Assembly (NCBI GenBank): GCA_020063565.1
Contig: JAICDB010000007.1
Span: forward strand, 62,001-126,000
Length of the DNA stretch: 64,000 nucleotides
From: Clostridiales bacterium
Lineage (GTDB): Bacteria; Bacillota; DSM-16504; Desulfitibacterales; JAICDB01
Reading direction: 5' to 3'
The notes below the pieces were generated by a model. That model ran no database searches and was not told the DNA's origin. It saw nothing but the letters and a program-made list of their open reading frames with translations. The position numbers and the translations under genes are program-made. Every line of letters begins with the position of its first letter. Within the stretch, counting starts at the first letter, position 1. Positions 49,254-58,420 of this stretch are shown here, piece after piece.

Positions 49254-50446
49254 AAAAAATAGAAAAACGCAGTTAAAGCCATCACTGCTGTAGCTGTAAC
49301 CAGAGCATTTTCATCAATATCGAAGTGGGGATGATGGTGGGGATAGCAGTCGCCTCCTTCCCGCTTTCCGGCCCCTATAAAACAAAATGCTCCGGGAATT
49401 TCTTTCAAGTAATAGGCAAAATCTTCACTGCTCATCATTGCAGGCCCATTTTCTATCTTTTTAATTCCAACAACCTTTTCAGCAGCGGATTTAAAAATTC
49501 CAGCCATCCTTTTGTCATTGATTAAAGGTGGTACTACCTTGTGATAATTTATGTGATACTTGGCGCCAAACATTTCACATGTTAACCTTGTTCTTTCAAC
49601 GATCTCTTGATGGAAAAAATCCGCTCCCTTTTCAGTAAAACTTCTCACTGAACCTTCTAGAGTCACCTTTTCGGGGATAATATTAAAGGTTTCCCCACCA
49701 TGAAACTTGCAAACACTGATAACCCCCGATTCCAAAGGATCAAGTTCACGGCTGACAATACTTTGCAGGTTTATAACAAGGTGGGAAGCTACTACTATGG
49801 GATCAATCCCCTGGTGTGGCAGGGAGGCATGGCTCCCCTTCCCTATAATTTCTATCCGGAACTTATCTGCTGCCGCCATCATGGGTCCATCAACAATCCG
49901 GACCACTCCTTCCGGAATATGAGACCAGACATGAAGTCCAAATATTGCATCAACTCCATCAAGACAGCCTGCTTTTATCATGTCTTGAGCGCCTCCGGTA
50001 GCTATTTCTTCAGCAGGTTGAAAGATAAACTTCACCTTTCCCTTCAGCTGTTCCTTTCGCTGACATAAAATTTTTGCCGCACCAAGTACAGCAGCCATAT
50101 GCGCATCATGCCCACAGGCATGCATTACACCTTGATGCAGTGATCTGTAATCATTTTCCCCCATTTCGGTTATCGGCAGTGCGTCCATATCAGCCCTCAG
50201 AGCTATTGTAGGGCCTGGTTTGCCACCAGTTAAAGTCCCTATAACCCCGGTCTTTGCTATCCCTGTTTTCACATCTATTCCGAAGCTTTTTAAAATGCCT
50301 GCAATTTTAGCAGATGTCCGTTTTTCCTGGAAAGCCAGCTCCGGATAACGGTGAAAATCCCGGCGCCAGTTAACAAGTTGAGATTTAATATTTTTACTTT
50401 CCTGCAAAATTTCCGAAGGTAATCCAACTACTTTTGTCAACTCCAT
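49235..50446 (-). CDS. M20-family amidohydrolase (N-acyl-amino-acid or aminoacylase type)
   Basis: The 403-aa protein has WRRDFHRYPELAFQEKRTSA, the metal-site stretch HACGHDAHMAAVLGAA, FQPAEEIATGGAQDMI with the catalytic Glu, GLHVWSHIPEGVV, and near the end MMSSEDFAYYLKEIPG. This is the IAA-amino acid hydrolase/hippurate hydrolase branch, which cleaves N-acyl amino acids or amide conjugates. ATG at 50446 behind AGAGGAG. It is the second gene after the amidohydrolase at 50469, 22 bp apart. Confidence 0.9.
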   Translation of the reverse strand: MELTKVVGLPSEILQESKNIKSQLVNWRRDFHRYPELAFQEKRTSAKIAGILKSFGIDVKTGIAKTGVIGTLTGGKPGPTIALRADMDALPITEMGENDYRSLHQGVMHACGHDAHMAAVLGAAKILCQRKEQLKGKVKFIFQPAEEIATGGAQDMIKAGCLDGVDAIFGLHVWSHIPEGVVRIVDGPMMAAADKFRIEIIGKGSHASLPHQGIDPIVVASHLVINLQSIVSRELDPLESGVISVCKFHGGETFNIIPEKVTLEGSVRSFTEKGADFFHQEIVERTRLTCEMFGAKYHINYHKVVPPLINDKRMAGIFKSAAEKVVGIKKIENGPAMMSSEDFAYYLKEIPGAFCFIGAGKREGGDCYPHHHPHFDIDENALVTATAVMALTAFFYFLKPFKS

Positions 50447-50468
50447 ACTCCTCTCCCCAAGTTTCTAA

Positions 50469-51620
50469 CTAACCAACCCTCTTACCGTCTATAAAAGTCA
50501 TTTCTACCCGGGACTTATAATGGAACGGGTCTCCTGACCAGATAACGAGATCGGCATCTTTTCCGGGTTCTATAGAGCCTAACCTGTCCTCCATACCCAG
50601 GTGCTCTGCAGCGGTTATTGTAATTGCCTTTAAGGCCTCATCTTCATCTAATCCTGCACGGACTGCCATCGCTGCATTTATTGTCAGGTACTGAACAGGA
50701 ATCACCGGGTGATCGGTTGTAATAGAAGTTTTAACTCCCGCTTTATTTAAAGCAACCACAGTATGCCATCCCATATCCTTTAATTCCAGTTTCGAGCGAC
50801 TGGACAGGGTTGGGCCAACTGCAGCCCTGACATTTTTTTGTGCCAGATAACCTGCTATTTTATCACCTTCCGTACAGTGCTCTATTGTATATTGTAAATT
50901 AAATTCTTCCGCTATCCTGATGGCTGTCACAATATCGTCGGCACGATGAGCATGTGCCCTTAGCGGAACTTTACCTGCAAGCACATCAAGTAGTGCTTCC
51001 ATTTTTAAATTTCTCTCGAATCCTTCTGTACCTTTTTCCTTTGCACTAGCCATTTTTTCCCGGTAGTTTTGAGCTTCAATTAAAGTCTGCCGGAGACAGG
51101 CAGCCGTCCCCATACGTGTAGAAGGAAGTTTCTTTTGTTGCCAGTAGACCCTTTTGGGATTTTCCCCAAAGGCAACCTTCATACCTGAAGGGCTTTTGAT
51201 AATCATTTCATCCACTACTTGACCGTTTGTCTTCAAAACAGCGCCTTGCCCCCCTACCACATTGGCGCTTCCCGGAACCACCTGTACGCAGGTTACCCCG
51301 CCCTTAACAGCTTCCAGAAAACCCGGATCAGCAGGGTTAATTGCATCAACCACCCGCATGTGGGGAGTTACCGGATCAGTCATTTCATTGACACTGGCAT
51401 CTTCCACAGGAGAGCCTTCTTCCATCAAGCCAAGATGGGTATGGACATCTATCAACCCGGGAGTGATGATTTTTCCCGCAGCATCAATTTTTTCAATACC
51501 ATTCGGAATATCACCGCAAGTTATGATTTCCTTTATTTTTGTACCTTCAATAAGAACTGTTGCCCCTTCAAGGGTACCCTTTGTTATTGTTTTTACTGTA
51601 GCACCTGTGATTGCCAGCAT
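50469..51620 (-). CDS. Metal-dependent amidohydrolase (imidazolonepropionase-like)
   Basis: The 383-aa protein has a composite-domain start (ITGATVKTITKGTLEGATVL), PGLIDVHTHLGLMEEGS with the HxH metal pair, RAHAHRADDIVTAIRIAEEF, IEHCTEG, and ITTDHPVIPVQYL with the conserved Asp. PGKDADLVIWSGDPFH closes the family pattern. Substrate unknown: possibly a cyclic amide or dipeptide. Upstream of and co-transcribed with the M20 hydrolase, so the two may act in sequence on a peptide-like compound. ATG behind AGGAGG. Confidence 0.85.
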   Translation of the reverse strand: MLAITGATVKTITKGTLEGATVLIEGTKIKEIITCGDIPNGIEKIDAAGKIITPGLIDVHTHLGLMEEGSPVEDASVNEMTDPVTPHMRVVDAINPADPGFLEAVKGGVTCVQVVPGSANVVGGQGAVLKTNGQVVDEMIIKSPSGMKVAFGENPKRVYWQQKKLPSTRMGTAACLRQTLIEAQNYREKMASAKEKGTEGFERNLKMEALLDVLAGKVPLRAHAHRADDIVTAIRIAEEFNLQYTIEHCTEGDKIAGYLAQKNVRAAVGPTLSSRSKLELKDMGWHTVVALNKAGVKTSITTDHPVIPVQYLTINAAMAVRAGLDEDEALKAITITAAEHLGMEDRLGSIEPGKDADLVIWSGDPFHYKSRVEMTFIDGKRVG

Positions 51621-51739
51621 AAAAATTCCTCCTATCGCTAAGTAGTAATGTAAAATTTATTAAATTTTATCACAATGTTGTTTCATTTTTACTATAATTT
51701 AATTAGAAAATTTTACACGATTGTCTCTTCTAATGAAAA

Positions 51740-51773
51740 AAAAGCCTGAGAAAGTAAATTCTCTCAGGCTTTT
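51740..51773 (-). terminator. Terminator of alanine dehydrogenase
   Basis: AAAAGCCTGAGA / TCTCAGGCTTTT with a 10-nt loop, with T on both sides. A second hairpin (AGAGA-AGCCC / GGGTT-CTCTCT) lies at about 51801-51830, nearer to the stop. The rest of 51621-51847 is empty. Confidence 0.85.
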
Positions 51774-51847
51774 AAACAATTGGCTTTTTTGCCCTACTTT
51801 TTAGAGAAAGCCCTTTCAAGGGTTCTCTCTTTAAAATACATTTTCAC

Positions 51848-52954
51848 TTAAACGAGCGGCTCATAAGGATAACCTAATTCTCTAGCCACTACTTCATGGG
51901 TCACTTTTCCATCATGAACATTTAAGCCTTTAGCCAGAGCTGAATCTTCCTTAATGGCCTCTAAATAACCTTTATTAGCTATTTTCAAGGCATATGGCAG
52001 AGTGGCATTGGTTAATGCAAAGGTAGAAGTTCTGGCAACTGCGCCAGGCATATTGGCAACAGCATAATGAACAACTCCATGTTTGACATAAGTTGGATCA
52101 CTGTGTGTTGTAACTCGATCAATGGTCTCGATGCATCCGCCCTGGTCAATTGCCACATCGACAATTACCGATCCGGGCTTCATGGTTTTTACCATTTCTT
52201 CTGTTACTAACTTTGGTGCTTTGGCTCCCGGTAAGAGTACCGCACCAATCAGCAAATCGGCATTTTGCACTGCTTTAGCTATGTTGTAACTATTTGACAT
52301 AAGGGTAGTAATTTTGCTGCCGAAGATGTCATCAAGATATCTTAATCTGTCTGCACTAATATCTAAAATAGTAACTCGAGCTCCCATACCTACAGCCATT
52401 TTAGCTGCATTGGTACCTACTACTCCACCACCTACGATAACTACATTTGCCGGGAGCACTCCTGGTACCCCACCCAGAAGAACACCCTGGCCTCCATGAG
52501 GTTTTTCTAAAAACCGGGCTCCGATCTGGACACTCATGCGGCCTGCTACTTCACTCATGGGAGCAAGTAGAGGCAGCGCTCCATCTGGAAGCTGCACCGT
52601 ATCATAGGAGATACCTACAACTTTTTGTTCAAGCAGAGCTTTAATCAGCTCCGGCTCTGCAGCTGCATGGAGGTAGGTAAACAGTACCTGACCCTCTTTA
52701 AAGAGCTTATACTCCTGCGGTTGCGGTTCCTTCACCTTAAGAATCATTTCCGCTTCAGCATAAATTTCTTCAGCGGTTTCTCGAATAGCTGCTCCAGCCT
52801 CAATAAAATCTTCATCACTAAAACCGCTGCCCATCCCGGCCTGTGTTTCAATTATTACCTGGTGATTATTGTTTACAAATGCTTCCACCCCGGCCGGCGT
52901 AATTGCAATTCGATTTTCATTATTTTTAATTTCTTTAGGTACTCCAATAATCAT
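51848..52954 (-). CDS. ald: Alanine dehydrogenase
   Basis: The 368-aa NAD enzyme has the typical opening [40 protein letters not shown], the Rossmann segment [20 protein letters not shown], and [12 protein letters not shown] with the active-site region. It interconverts alanine and pyruvate plus ammonia. Start set at the ATG at 52954: AAGGAG is 10 nt upstream, and a sigma-54 promoter ending near 52998 excludes the longer frame to 53017. Probably activated by the adjacent sigma-54-dependent regulator. Confidence 0.94.
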   Translation of the reverse strand: MIIGVPKEIKNNENRIAITPAGVEAFVNNNHQVIIETQAGMGSGFSDEDFIEAGAAIRETAEEIYAEAEMILKVKEPQPQEYKLFKEGQVLFTYLHAAAEPELIKALLEQKVVGISYDTVQLPDGALPLLAPMSEVAGRMSVQIGARFLEKPHGGQGVLLGGVPGVLPANVVIVGGGVVGTNAAKMAVGMGARVTILDISADRLRYLDDIFGSKITTLMSNSYNIAKAVQNADLLIGAVLLPGAKAPKLVTEEMVKTMKPGSVIVDVAIDQGGCIETIDRVTTHSDPTYVKHGVVHYAVANMPGAVARTSTFALTNATLPYALKIANKGYLEAIKEDSALAKGLNVHDGKVTHEVVARELGYPYEPLV

Positions 52955-52997
52955 GAGCAAAACACTCCTTATATAAAAGTTGTTTGTTAACTTATAT

Positions 52998-53014
52998 TGC
53001 AATTTTTGTGCCAA
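52998..53014 (-). promoter_or_regulatory. Sigma-54 promoter of ald
   Basis: Minus strand TTGGCACAAAAATTGCA, a match to the TGGCAC-N5-TTGCA consensus (GG at -24, GC at -12). The predicted start near 52987 leaves a 33-nt leader before the ATG at 52954. Confidence 0.85.
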
Positions 53015-53022
53015 CATTTTTA

Positions 53023-53069
53023 CAGGCGCGCTAATTTCGCCTGAACCCTGTAGTTCTTAGGTTTCAGGG
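53023..53069. promoter_or_regulatory. Inverted repeats upstream of the sigma-54 promoter
   Basis: CAGGCG-N9-CGCCTG (53023-53043) and CCCTG-N14-CAGGG (53046-53069) lie 10-55 bp upstream of the -24 element. They may bind the neighbouring activator, although enhancer sites usually lie farther away. Confidence 0.4.
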
Positions 53070-53095
53070 AAACTAAAATAATTATATTTCTAAAC

Positions 53096-53140
53096 AAAAA
53101 GGGGCTTGGCGGCAACATTTCTTGCCGCTAAGCCCTTTTT
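53096..53140. terminator. Terminator between the sigma-54 activator gene and ald
   Basis: AAAAAGGGGCTTGGCGGCAA / TTGCCGCTAAGCCCTTTTT, near-perfect stem with a 6-nt loop and T runs on both strands. Confidence 0.92.
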
Positions 53141-53208
53141 AATTTAAAAATATGTTAATTTTCTTACTACTATTTCACTTGCGATGCTGGCAACTATTCT
53201 TTACAGCG

Positions 53209-54771
53209 TCAAGGATTATTGCCAAGATTTGTCTTGTGCTTTTTTACTTTGTTCATAATGGTTGTGTGGGATACTCCCAAAGCCTTAGCTGCTTTTCTAA
53301 TGGAACCGTTATTTTCCAAAGCCTGTTCTATCACTTGCTTTTCAACCTTATTTATTATAGCTGCCAGTGTTTTTTCTCCATCTCCGCTCTTTTCAAAGAT
53401 ATCTATTTTAGAATCAATTATGATTGCGTCTTCAGTCAGCCATTTCCCGGTAACCAGGTTGACGGCCCGTTCTATCACATTTTCAAGTTCTCTAACATTG
53501 CCGGGCCAGTGATGATTGTAAAGTTTCTCTAAGGCTCCCTTGGTTACAAATTCAACATTTTTTCCAAAGCGAATATTCTTAATTTCTAGAAAGTGCTTAA
53601 CAAGAAGGGGTATATCTTCTTTTCTTTCTCGTAAAGGAGGCAAGTAAATCGGAATTACATTTAAACGGTAATACAAATCTTTCCTAAATTCATTTTTCTC
53701 AACCATTTCCTCCAAATTTCTGTTGGTAGCTGCAATTACCCTTACATCAACAGCTGTTTCCTCTTGACCGCCTATCCTTCTAACCTTTCCTTCCTGCAGC
53801 ACTCGCAGTAGTTTTGCCTGTAGATGGGGGGAAATTTCTCCAATCTCATCTAAGAAAATTGTACCCCCGTTTGCAAATTCAAATAAACCCTGCTTACCGT
53901 TTCTCTGGGAGCCGGTAAAAGCTCCTTCGGTATATCCGAAGAGTTCACTTTCCAGTAGTGAATCAGGTAATGCAGCACAGTTTATCGGTACAAAGGGCTG
54001 ATCGCTCCTTGAGCTTGCCATATGAATAGACCTGGCAAATAATTCTTTTCCGGTACCGCTCTCTCCCCTCAACAATACAGTCGAACTTCCTTCCGCTACC
54101 TTTTTTCCCATTTCAATAATATTTTGGAGCTTTTCACTCTCACCAATAATATCTTCAAAGGTTACCATGGCCGGCTTGGTCACAGAATAGACCAGCTGTC
54201 TAACATCAGTCATGTCCTTTATGGTGGCAACAGCCCCGATTATATTGTTATACTTGTCCCTAATCGGACGACCGCTTGTCAGGTAATGATATCTTTTAGA
54301 TCCCTTTTTAAGACAAATTTCCTGGTGGTTGTATATTTCTCCTGTTTTTAAACAGTTCAGCATGGGGACATCCTCTACCAAAACATCTGCTATTTTTTGA
54401 CCAAGCAATTCTTCTTTACTTAAGCTGAGAAGTTTTTCTGCATTTGAGTTTACCGTTGAAATTTCACCTTTAGAGTTTATTGCCAGTACTCCCTCACTGA
54501 TTGCATCCAATACTGCATGCAACCTTTGATTTATTTCCTCCCATGGCAGCAATTCGATTTCGACACACTTTTTAACATCAGGAATCTCTTCTAATTCCTT
54601 AAATAAGGCTTTTTGATCAATATCGTCCTTTCTGCCAACTTCAAAATACATGGTATTTGGCACCACTTCCAAATTAATTACATTAATATCTTGAGCTGTC
54701 AAAACTTTGGAAAGATCCAATAACATACCGATCCGATCTTTGTAGAGCACTTTAAACTTTAATATTGTCAT
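53209..54771 (-). CDS. Sigma-54-dependent activator with ACT and PAS domains (TyrR-like)
   Basis: The 520-aa regulator has an ACT domain (residues 1-75, amino-acid sensing), a PAS domain (about 80-190), an AAA+ domain (about 205-440; Walker A GESGTGKE, Walker B GTIFLDEIGE) and a Fis-type HTH (SIRKAAKALGVSHTTIMNKV). The sigma-54 contact loop reads GAFTGS instead of GAFTGA. Layout matches TyrR-like sensors of aromatic or other amino acids. It is 15 bp after argH on the same strand. The adjacent ald gene has a sigma-54 promoter and is the obvious target. Confidence 0.9.
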   Translation of the reverse strand: MTILKFKVLYKDRIGMLLDLSKVLTAQDINVINLEVVPNTMYFEVGRKDDIDQKALFKELEEIPDVKKCVEIELLPWEEINQRLHAVLDAISEGVLAINSKGEISTVNSNAEKLLSLSKEELLGQKIADVLVEDVPMLNCLKTGEIYNHQEICLKKGSKRYHYLTSGRPIRDKYNNIIGAVATIKDMTDVRQLVYSVTKPAMVTFEDIIGESEKLQNIIEMGKKVAEGSSTVLLRGESGTGKELFARSIHMASSRSDQPFVPINCAALPDSLLESELFGYTEGAFTGSQRNGKQGLFEFANGGTIFLDEIGEISPHLQAKLLRVLQEGKVRRIGGQEETAVDVRVIAATNRNLEEMVEKNEFRKDLYYRLNVIPIYLPPLRERKEDIPLLVKHFLEIKNIRFGKNVEFVTKGALEKLYNHHWPGNVRELENVIERAVNLVTGKWLTEDAIIIDSKIDIFEKSGDGEKTLAAIINKVEKQVIEQALENNGSIRKAAKALGVSHTTIMNKVKKHKTNLGNNP

Positions 54772-54786
54772 CTTAAATCACCAGGC

Positions 54787-56193
54787 CTATTTATCTAAAT
54801 TATTCTCTAACCAGTCCTCTACTTGCTGCAGTCTTGCACTCGCCAACTCTAGAGCCTCCTTAACAGCTTCCGGGGCAGGACCGCCCGGTACATTTCTTCT
54901 TTTTACACAAGATTCTATAGAAATTGTATCATAGATATCCTCTTCAAAGACGCTGGAAAAATTTTTATACTCTTCAAGGGTAAGTTCTTCCAGGTTCTTC
55001 GAATTGTTTATTGAATACAATACAAGTTCCCCTACAATCCGGTGGGCTTCCCTGAAGGGAGTACCCTTAGCCGCCAGGTAATCCGCTACATCCGTGGCGT
55101 TGGTAAATCCTCCTTTAGCGCCTTCAGCCATACTCTCTTTATTTATCTTCATTGTTTCTATCATTGGAGCAAAGGTTAATAAGCAGCCCTTTAGAGTATC
55201 CACAGTATCAAAAAGAGCTTCTTTATCTTCCTGCATGTCTTTGTTATATGCGAGGGGTAGAGATTTCATAACAGTTAAGATGCTGATAAGATTCCCATAA
55301 ACCCTTCCCGTTTTGCCCCTAATCAATTCAGCCACATCAGGATTCTTTTTCTGGGGCATAATACTACTACCCGTACTGTATGCATCGTCCATTTCCACAA
55401 AGTTAAACTCATTTGTTGACCATAAAATAAGTTCTTCACAAAACCTGCTCAAGTGCATCATAATAGTTGCAGCAGCACCATTGAATTCAATTATAAAGTC
55501 CCTGTCACTTACGGTATCGAGGCTGTTATTTGTGATTTCTTGAAAACCAAGTTCCTCTGCAACCATATTTCTATCGATTGGAAATGTCGTACCCGCCAGA
55601 GCACCTGCTCCCAAAGGCATGACATTTATCCTTTTATAGCAGTCCCTAAGCCTGTCCATATCCCTCCAGAACATTTCCACATAAGCCAGGAGGTGATGGG
55701 CAAGTGTTATTGGTTGAGCCTTTTGCAGGTGGGTGTAGCCTGGCATAATGGTTTCAACATTTTCCGAAGCCTTTTTTAAAAGTATCCTTTCCAGTTTTAT
55801 AAGGAGCTCTATAACCCCACAGCATTCATTTTTTAGATACATCCTTACATCTAGTGCAACCTGATCGTTACGACTGCGGGCGGTATGAAGTTTCTTTGCA
55901 GCATCACCAATTTTCTCAGTAAGGATTGTTTCAATATTCATATGGATATCCTCAGCGCTTTTGGAAAACCGGACTCTGCCTGCTTCTATATCTTCCAGAA
56001 TTTCCTGTAAACCGGCTATAATTTTTTCACTTTCTTCCTTTGTAATGATCCCGGTTTTTCCAAGCATCCTTGCATGGGCAATACTCCCCCTGATGTCTTC
56101 TCTATAAAGTCTCTTATCAAATGAGATTGACGAATGAAAATCTTCCACCAAGCTGTCTGTTCCCTTGGTAAAGCGTCCTCCCCAGAGTTTCAT
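54787..56193 (-). CDS. argH: Argininosuccinate lyase
   Basis: The 468-aa enzyme splits argininosuccinate into arginine and fumarate. Visible are [52 protein letters not shown], and the flexible-loop signature [20 protein letters not shown] with the catalytic Ser. Normal length. It is separated from argG by the YeiH exporter and a small membrane protein, but on the same strand; it may be read with the downstream sigma-54 activator gene (15 bp). Confidence 0.96.
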   Translation of the reverse strand: MKLWGGRFTKGTDSLVEDFHSSISFDKRLYREDIRGSIAHARMLGKTGIITKEESEKIIAGLQEILEDIEAGRVRFSKSAEDIHMNIETILTEKIGDAAKKLHTARSRNDQVALDVRMYLKNECCGVIELLIKLERILLKKASENVETIMPGYTHLQKAQPITLAHHLLAYVEMFWRDMDRLRDCYKRINVMPLGAGALAGTTFPIDRNMVAEELGFQEITNNSLDTVSDRDFIIEFNGAAATIMMHLSRFCEELILWSTNEFNFVEMDDAYSTGSSIMPQKKNPDVAELIRGKTGRVYGNLISILTVMKSLPLAYNKDMQEDKEALFDTVDTLKGCLLTFAPMIETMKINKESMAEGAKGGFTNATDVADYLAAKGTPFREAHRIVGELVLYSINNSKNLEELTLEEYKNFSSVFEEDIYDTISIESCVKRRNVPGGPAPEAVKEALELASARLQQVEDWLENNLDK

Positions 56194-56261
56194 ACTATCC
56201 CTTCCTTACCTAATTTAAATTAAAACACTCATTTAATTATAAGCCAAAATTTCCGGATAAG

Positions 56262-56296
56262 CAAAACGGGAGATGGCTTTTTAGCCACCTCCCGTT
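56262..56296 (-). terminator. Terminator of the YeiH-family exporter gene
   Basis: ACGGGAGGTGGCTAAAAAGC / GCCATCTCCCGT-type stem on the minus strand, followed by TTTTGC, 18 bp past the stop. Confidence 0.8.
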
Positions 56297-56313
56297 AAAA
56301 TAAATCTTTCTAA

Positions 56314-57645
56314 TTATACTACCAGGTTTGGAACTGGGAAGATAACTCCGCTTAGTAGCAGCCAAGCTACAAGTAGAGTTAATACTAAGTTAAATGACTG
56401 GCCAACAATGTACAACCATAATGGCTTTCCACCCTGAACAAGTGCAGCCATTTCCTTGAAGTTGGACTCAAGTCCGATGCTGATGAAGGCCATGCAGAAG
56501 AACCAGCCTCTAAATCCTTTAGTCATTTTTAGAATGCTCTTAGTTGCATCAGTACCCAGACTTGGTTCGATGATGAATGAGAATAATACAGATGCCGCAA
56601 TGAAACCGAGAATGAATTTAGGAAATCTATGCCAGATTTCACTAGCGCCTACAGAAGGACCGCCTTCCTCTCTATCAACCTTAGTTGCAAAGAAAATAGC
56701 AATTGCAAATGCAATAACACCGATTAGTACGTTCTGGATCATCTTAACCATAGCTGCTACCTGACCTGCAAGGGGTCCTAAAGCTTCACCGGCAAGTACA
56801 ACGGCACCTGTCGCGTCAATTGTACCGCCCATCCAGGCTCCACCAACCATGGGGTCCATTCCGACAGCGCTAACAAATAGTGGCATTGTTACCATCATAA
56901 TTACTGTAAAGATCAGAGTTAAACCAATTGCAAATGTTAAGTCCTCTTTTTTAGCCCTGGAAGCTGCTGCAGCAGCAATTGCGGCAGAAACCCCACACAC
57001 TGATGTAGCTGTTGCAATAATGATTACCATCGGCTTACTTACCATCTTTAGTACTCTAGTACCAAAGTACCACATGAAGATTACAACTATTGGAGTTACA
57101 AACCATGCAACACCTAAACCGTAAAGACCGAATTTTACAATGTTTGAAAAGAGAATTTCTGCGCCTAAGATAACAAGACCGGTCTTAATATAGTACTCCG
57201 TCTTAACTGCCGGCTTTATCCAGTCAGGAGTACCAATTGTATTACTTATTAAAAGTCCAATACCTAATGCCCAAAATGCATATCCCAGATAGTTTTTGAT
57301 AGTTGCCTGAGTTGAGAAGAAGTAAGCAATTAATGCCAAGATGAAAATTGCCGGGTAAGCTTTTGCAAACTTACCTGCATCTCCTCCCATAACCTTTACA
57401 CCAATTGTAAATAAAATTCCTGTAACAACAAGTAATAGAATAAGGCCGGGGAAAATTCCATCGAAAGCCTGTCCAATTGTTTCCCAACCTTTGTGAGTTT
57501 TAACTGCTTTAAAAGTAAATGCACCTGTAACTTGACTTATAATTTGGATAAGTATAAAAGTAAAGCCTAACCAAATAGCCCACCAGTCTTCTTTTTTAAC
57601 TAAATCTGACCACTGAAATTTACTTGCAGTTACTCGCTCAGACAA
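56314..57645 (-). CDS. YeiH-family putative sulfate exporter
   Basis: The 443-aa protein has about 10-11 membrane helices with family landmarks GLLISNTIG, KTGLVILGAEILFSNIV, ATSVCGVSAAIAAAAASR, MVGGAWMGGTIDATGAVV, and SIGLESNFKEM near the end. Members are annotated as putative sulfate exporters; the proof is thin. A TTG start follows GGAGGGGG. The gene is upstream of argH and downstream of a small membrane protein, an unusual place inside the arg region. In this genome it could export sulfate, sulfite or taurine-derived sulfonate. Confidence 0.85.
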   Translation of the reverse strand: MSERVTASKFQWSDLVKKEDWWAIWLGFTFILIQIISQVTGAFTFKAVKTHKGWETIGQAFDGIFPGLILLLVVTGILFTIGVKVMGGDAGKFAKAYPAIFILALIAYFFSTQATIKNYLGYAFWALGIGLLISNTIGTPDWIKPAVKTEYYIKTGLVILGAEILFSNIVKFGLYGLGVAWFVTPIVVIFMWYFGTRVLKMVSKPMVIIIATATSVCGVSAAIAAAAASRAKKEDLTFAIGLTLIFTVIMMVTMPLFVSAVGMDPMVGGAWMGGTIDATGAVVLAGEALGPLAGQVAAMVKMIQNVLIGVIAFAIAIFFATKVDREEGGPSVGASEIWHRFPKFILGFIAASVLFSFIIEPSLGTDATKSILKMTKGFRGWFFCMAFISIGLESNFKEMAALVQGGKPLWLYIVGQSFNLVLTLLVAWLLLSGVIFPVPNLVV

Positions 57646-57785
57646 TTTAATCCCCCTCCAATTGTTTTTTACCCATGATTTTAGCTACACTTGAAAAATT
57701 ATTAGTTCTGCCACTTTACTAAGCACCACTCCCTTCAGTAAATTTTTGTTTAAAAAATTTTAATTTTTTATTCCTGGAACATAAA

Positions 57786-58094
57786 TTATGGGGTTGAATC
57801 TTCCTTCCTCTTTTTCTCAATCTTTTTAAGAAAGTACCAGCAAATTGCACCCCAGCCAATAAACAGGACAGCAAAGATCACCGGATGTTCGGTACCTATA
57901 CTGGCATTTTCACCAAGGAAAATTTCTCCGAAGCCTTCAACATCAGTGTAATAATAGTCTCCTGCCCCGTACGGCTCGTCTCTAAAATCTGTAGGATCAT
58001 AAACAATTACATAGCCAACTGCTAAAAGTGTTGCTATCAAAGCAACAACACTAGCTATCTTAAATTTTCCGGAGGGTGCAGCATTTTTTTTCAT
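57786..58094 (-). CDS. Small two-helix membrane protein, unknown
   Basis: This 102-aa protein has two hydrophobic helices (residues 12-32 and about 72-92) around an acidic, Tyr-rich outer loop (FRDEPYGAGDYYYTDVEGFG). No family was recognised. Start at the ATG at 58094 behind GGGAGG. About 140 bp before the exporter gene and on the same strand; likely an accessory subunit by position only. Confidence 0.6.
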   Translation of the reverse strand: MKKNAAPSGKFKIASVVALIATLLAVGYVIVYDPTDFRDEPYGAGDYYYTDVEGFGEIFLGENASIGTEHPVIFAVLFIGWGAICWYFLKKIEKKRKEDSTP

Positions 58095-58338
58095 TCCCAT
58101 CCACCTCCCTGGGCAGTGGCAAATCAGATAGTAAGTACATTCACAAGGCTATTAAAAAAATAAATCGCTTATAGATAAATCATTTATTAATAAGTTTTTC
58201 TTATAACTGCTATGCTACTTGTATTATAAAAATAGCACAGCGCTATAGGGGTGTCAAAGCAATATAATGGAAATAATGTGATTAATTGTTATGGGCATTA
58301 GGAAATAAAGTCAATAACCAAGATATAGCAAGCATTAT
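58095..58338. other. Promoter-containing intergenic region without a gene
   Basis: AT-rich. It should hold the leftward promoter for the small membrane protein and exporter; I do not see a clear consensus promoter. No coding signal. Confidence 0.4.
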
Positions 58339-58366
58339 AAAGGGGTCCCAAGAAGGGCCCCCTTTT
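58339..58366 (-). terminator. Terminator of the arginine operon after argG
   Basis: AAAGGGGTCCC / GGGCCCCCTTTT with mismatch and short loop, about 55 bp past the argG stop. Works in both directions. Confidence 0.75.
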
Positions 58367-58420
58367 ATATTAAATATCTCAATGTTGTTGATAAGAGAAT
58401 TAAATTAATAGTAAGTATTA

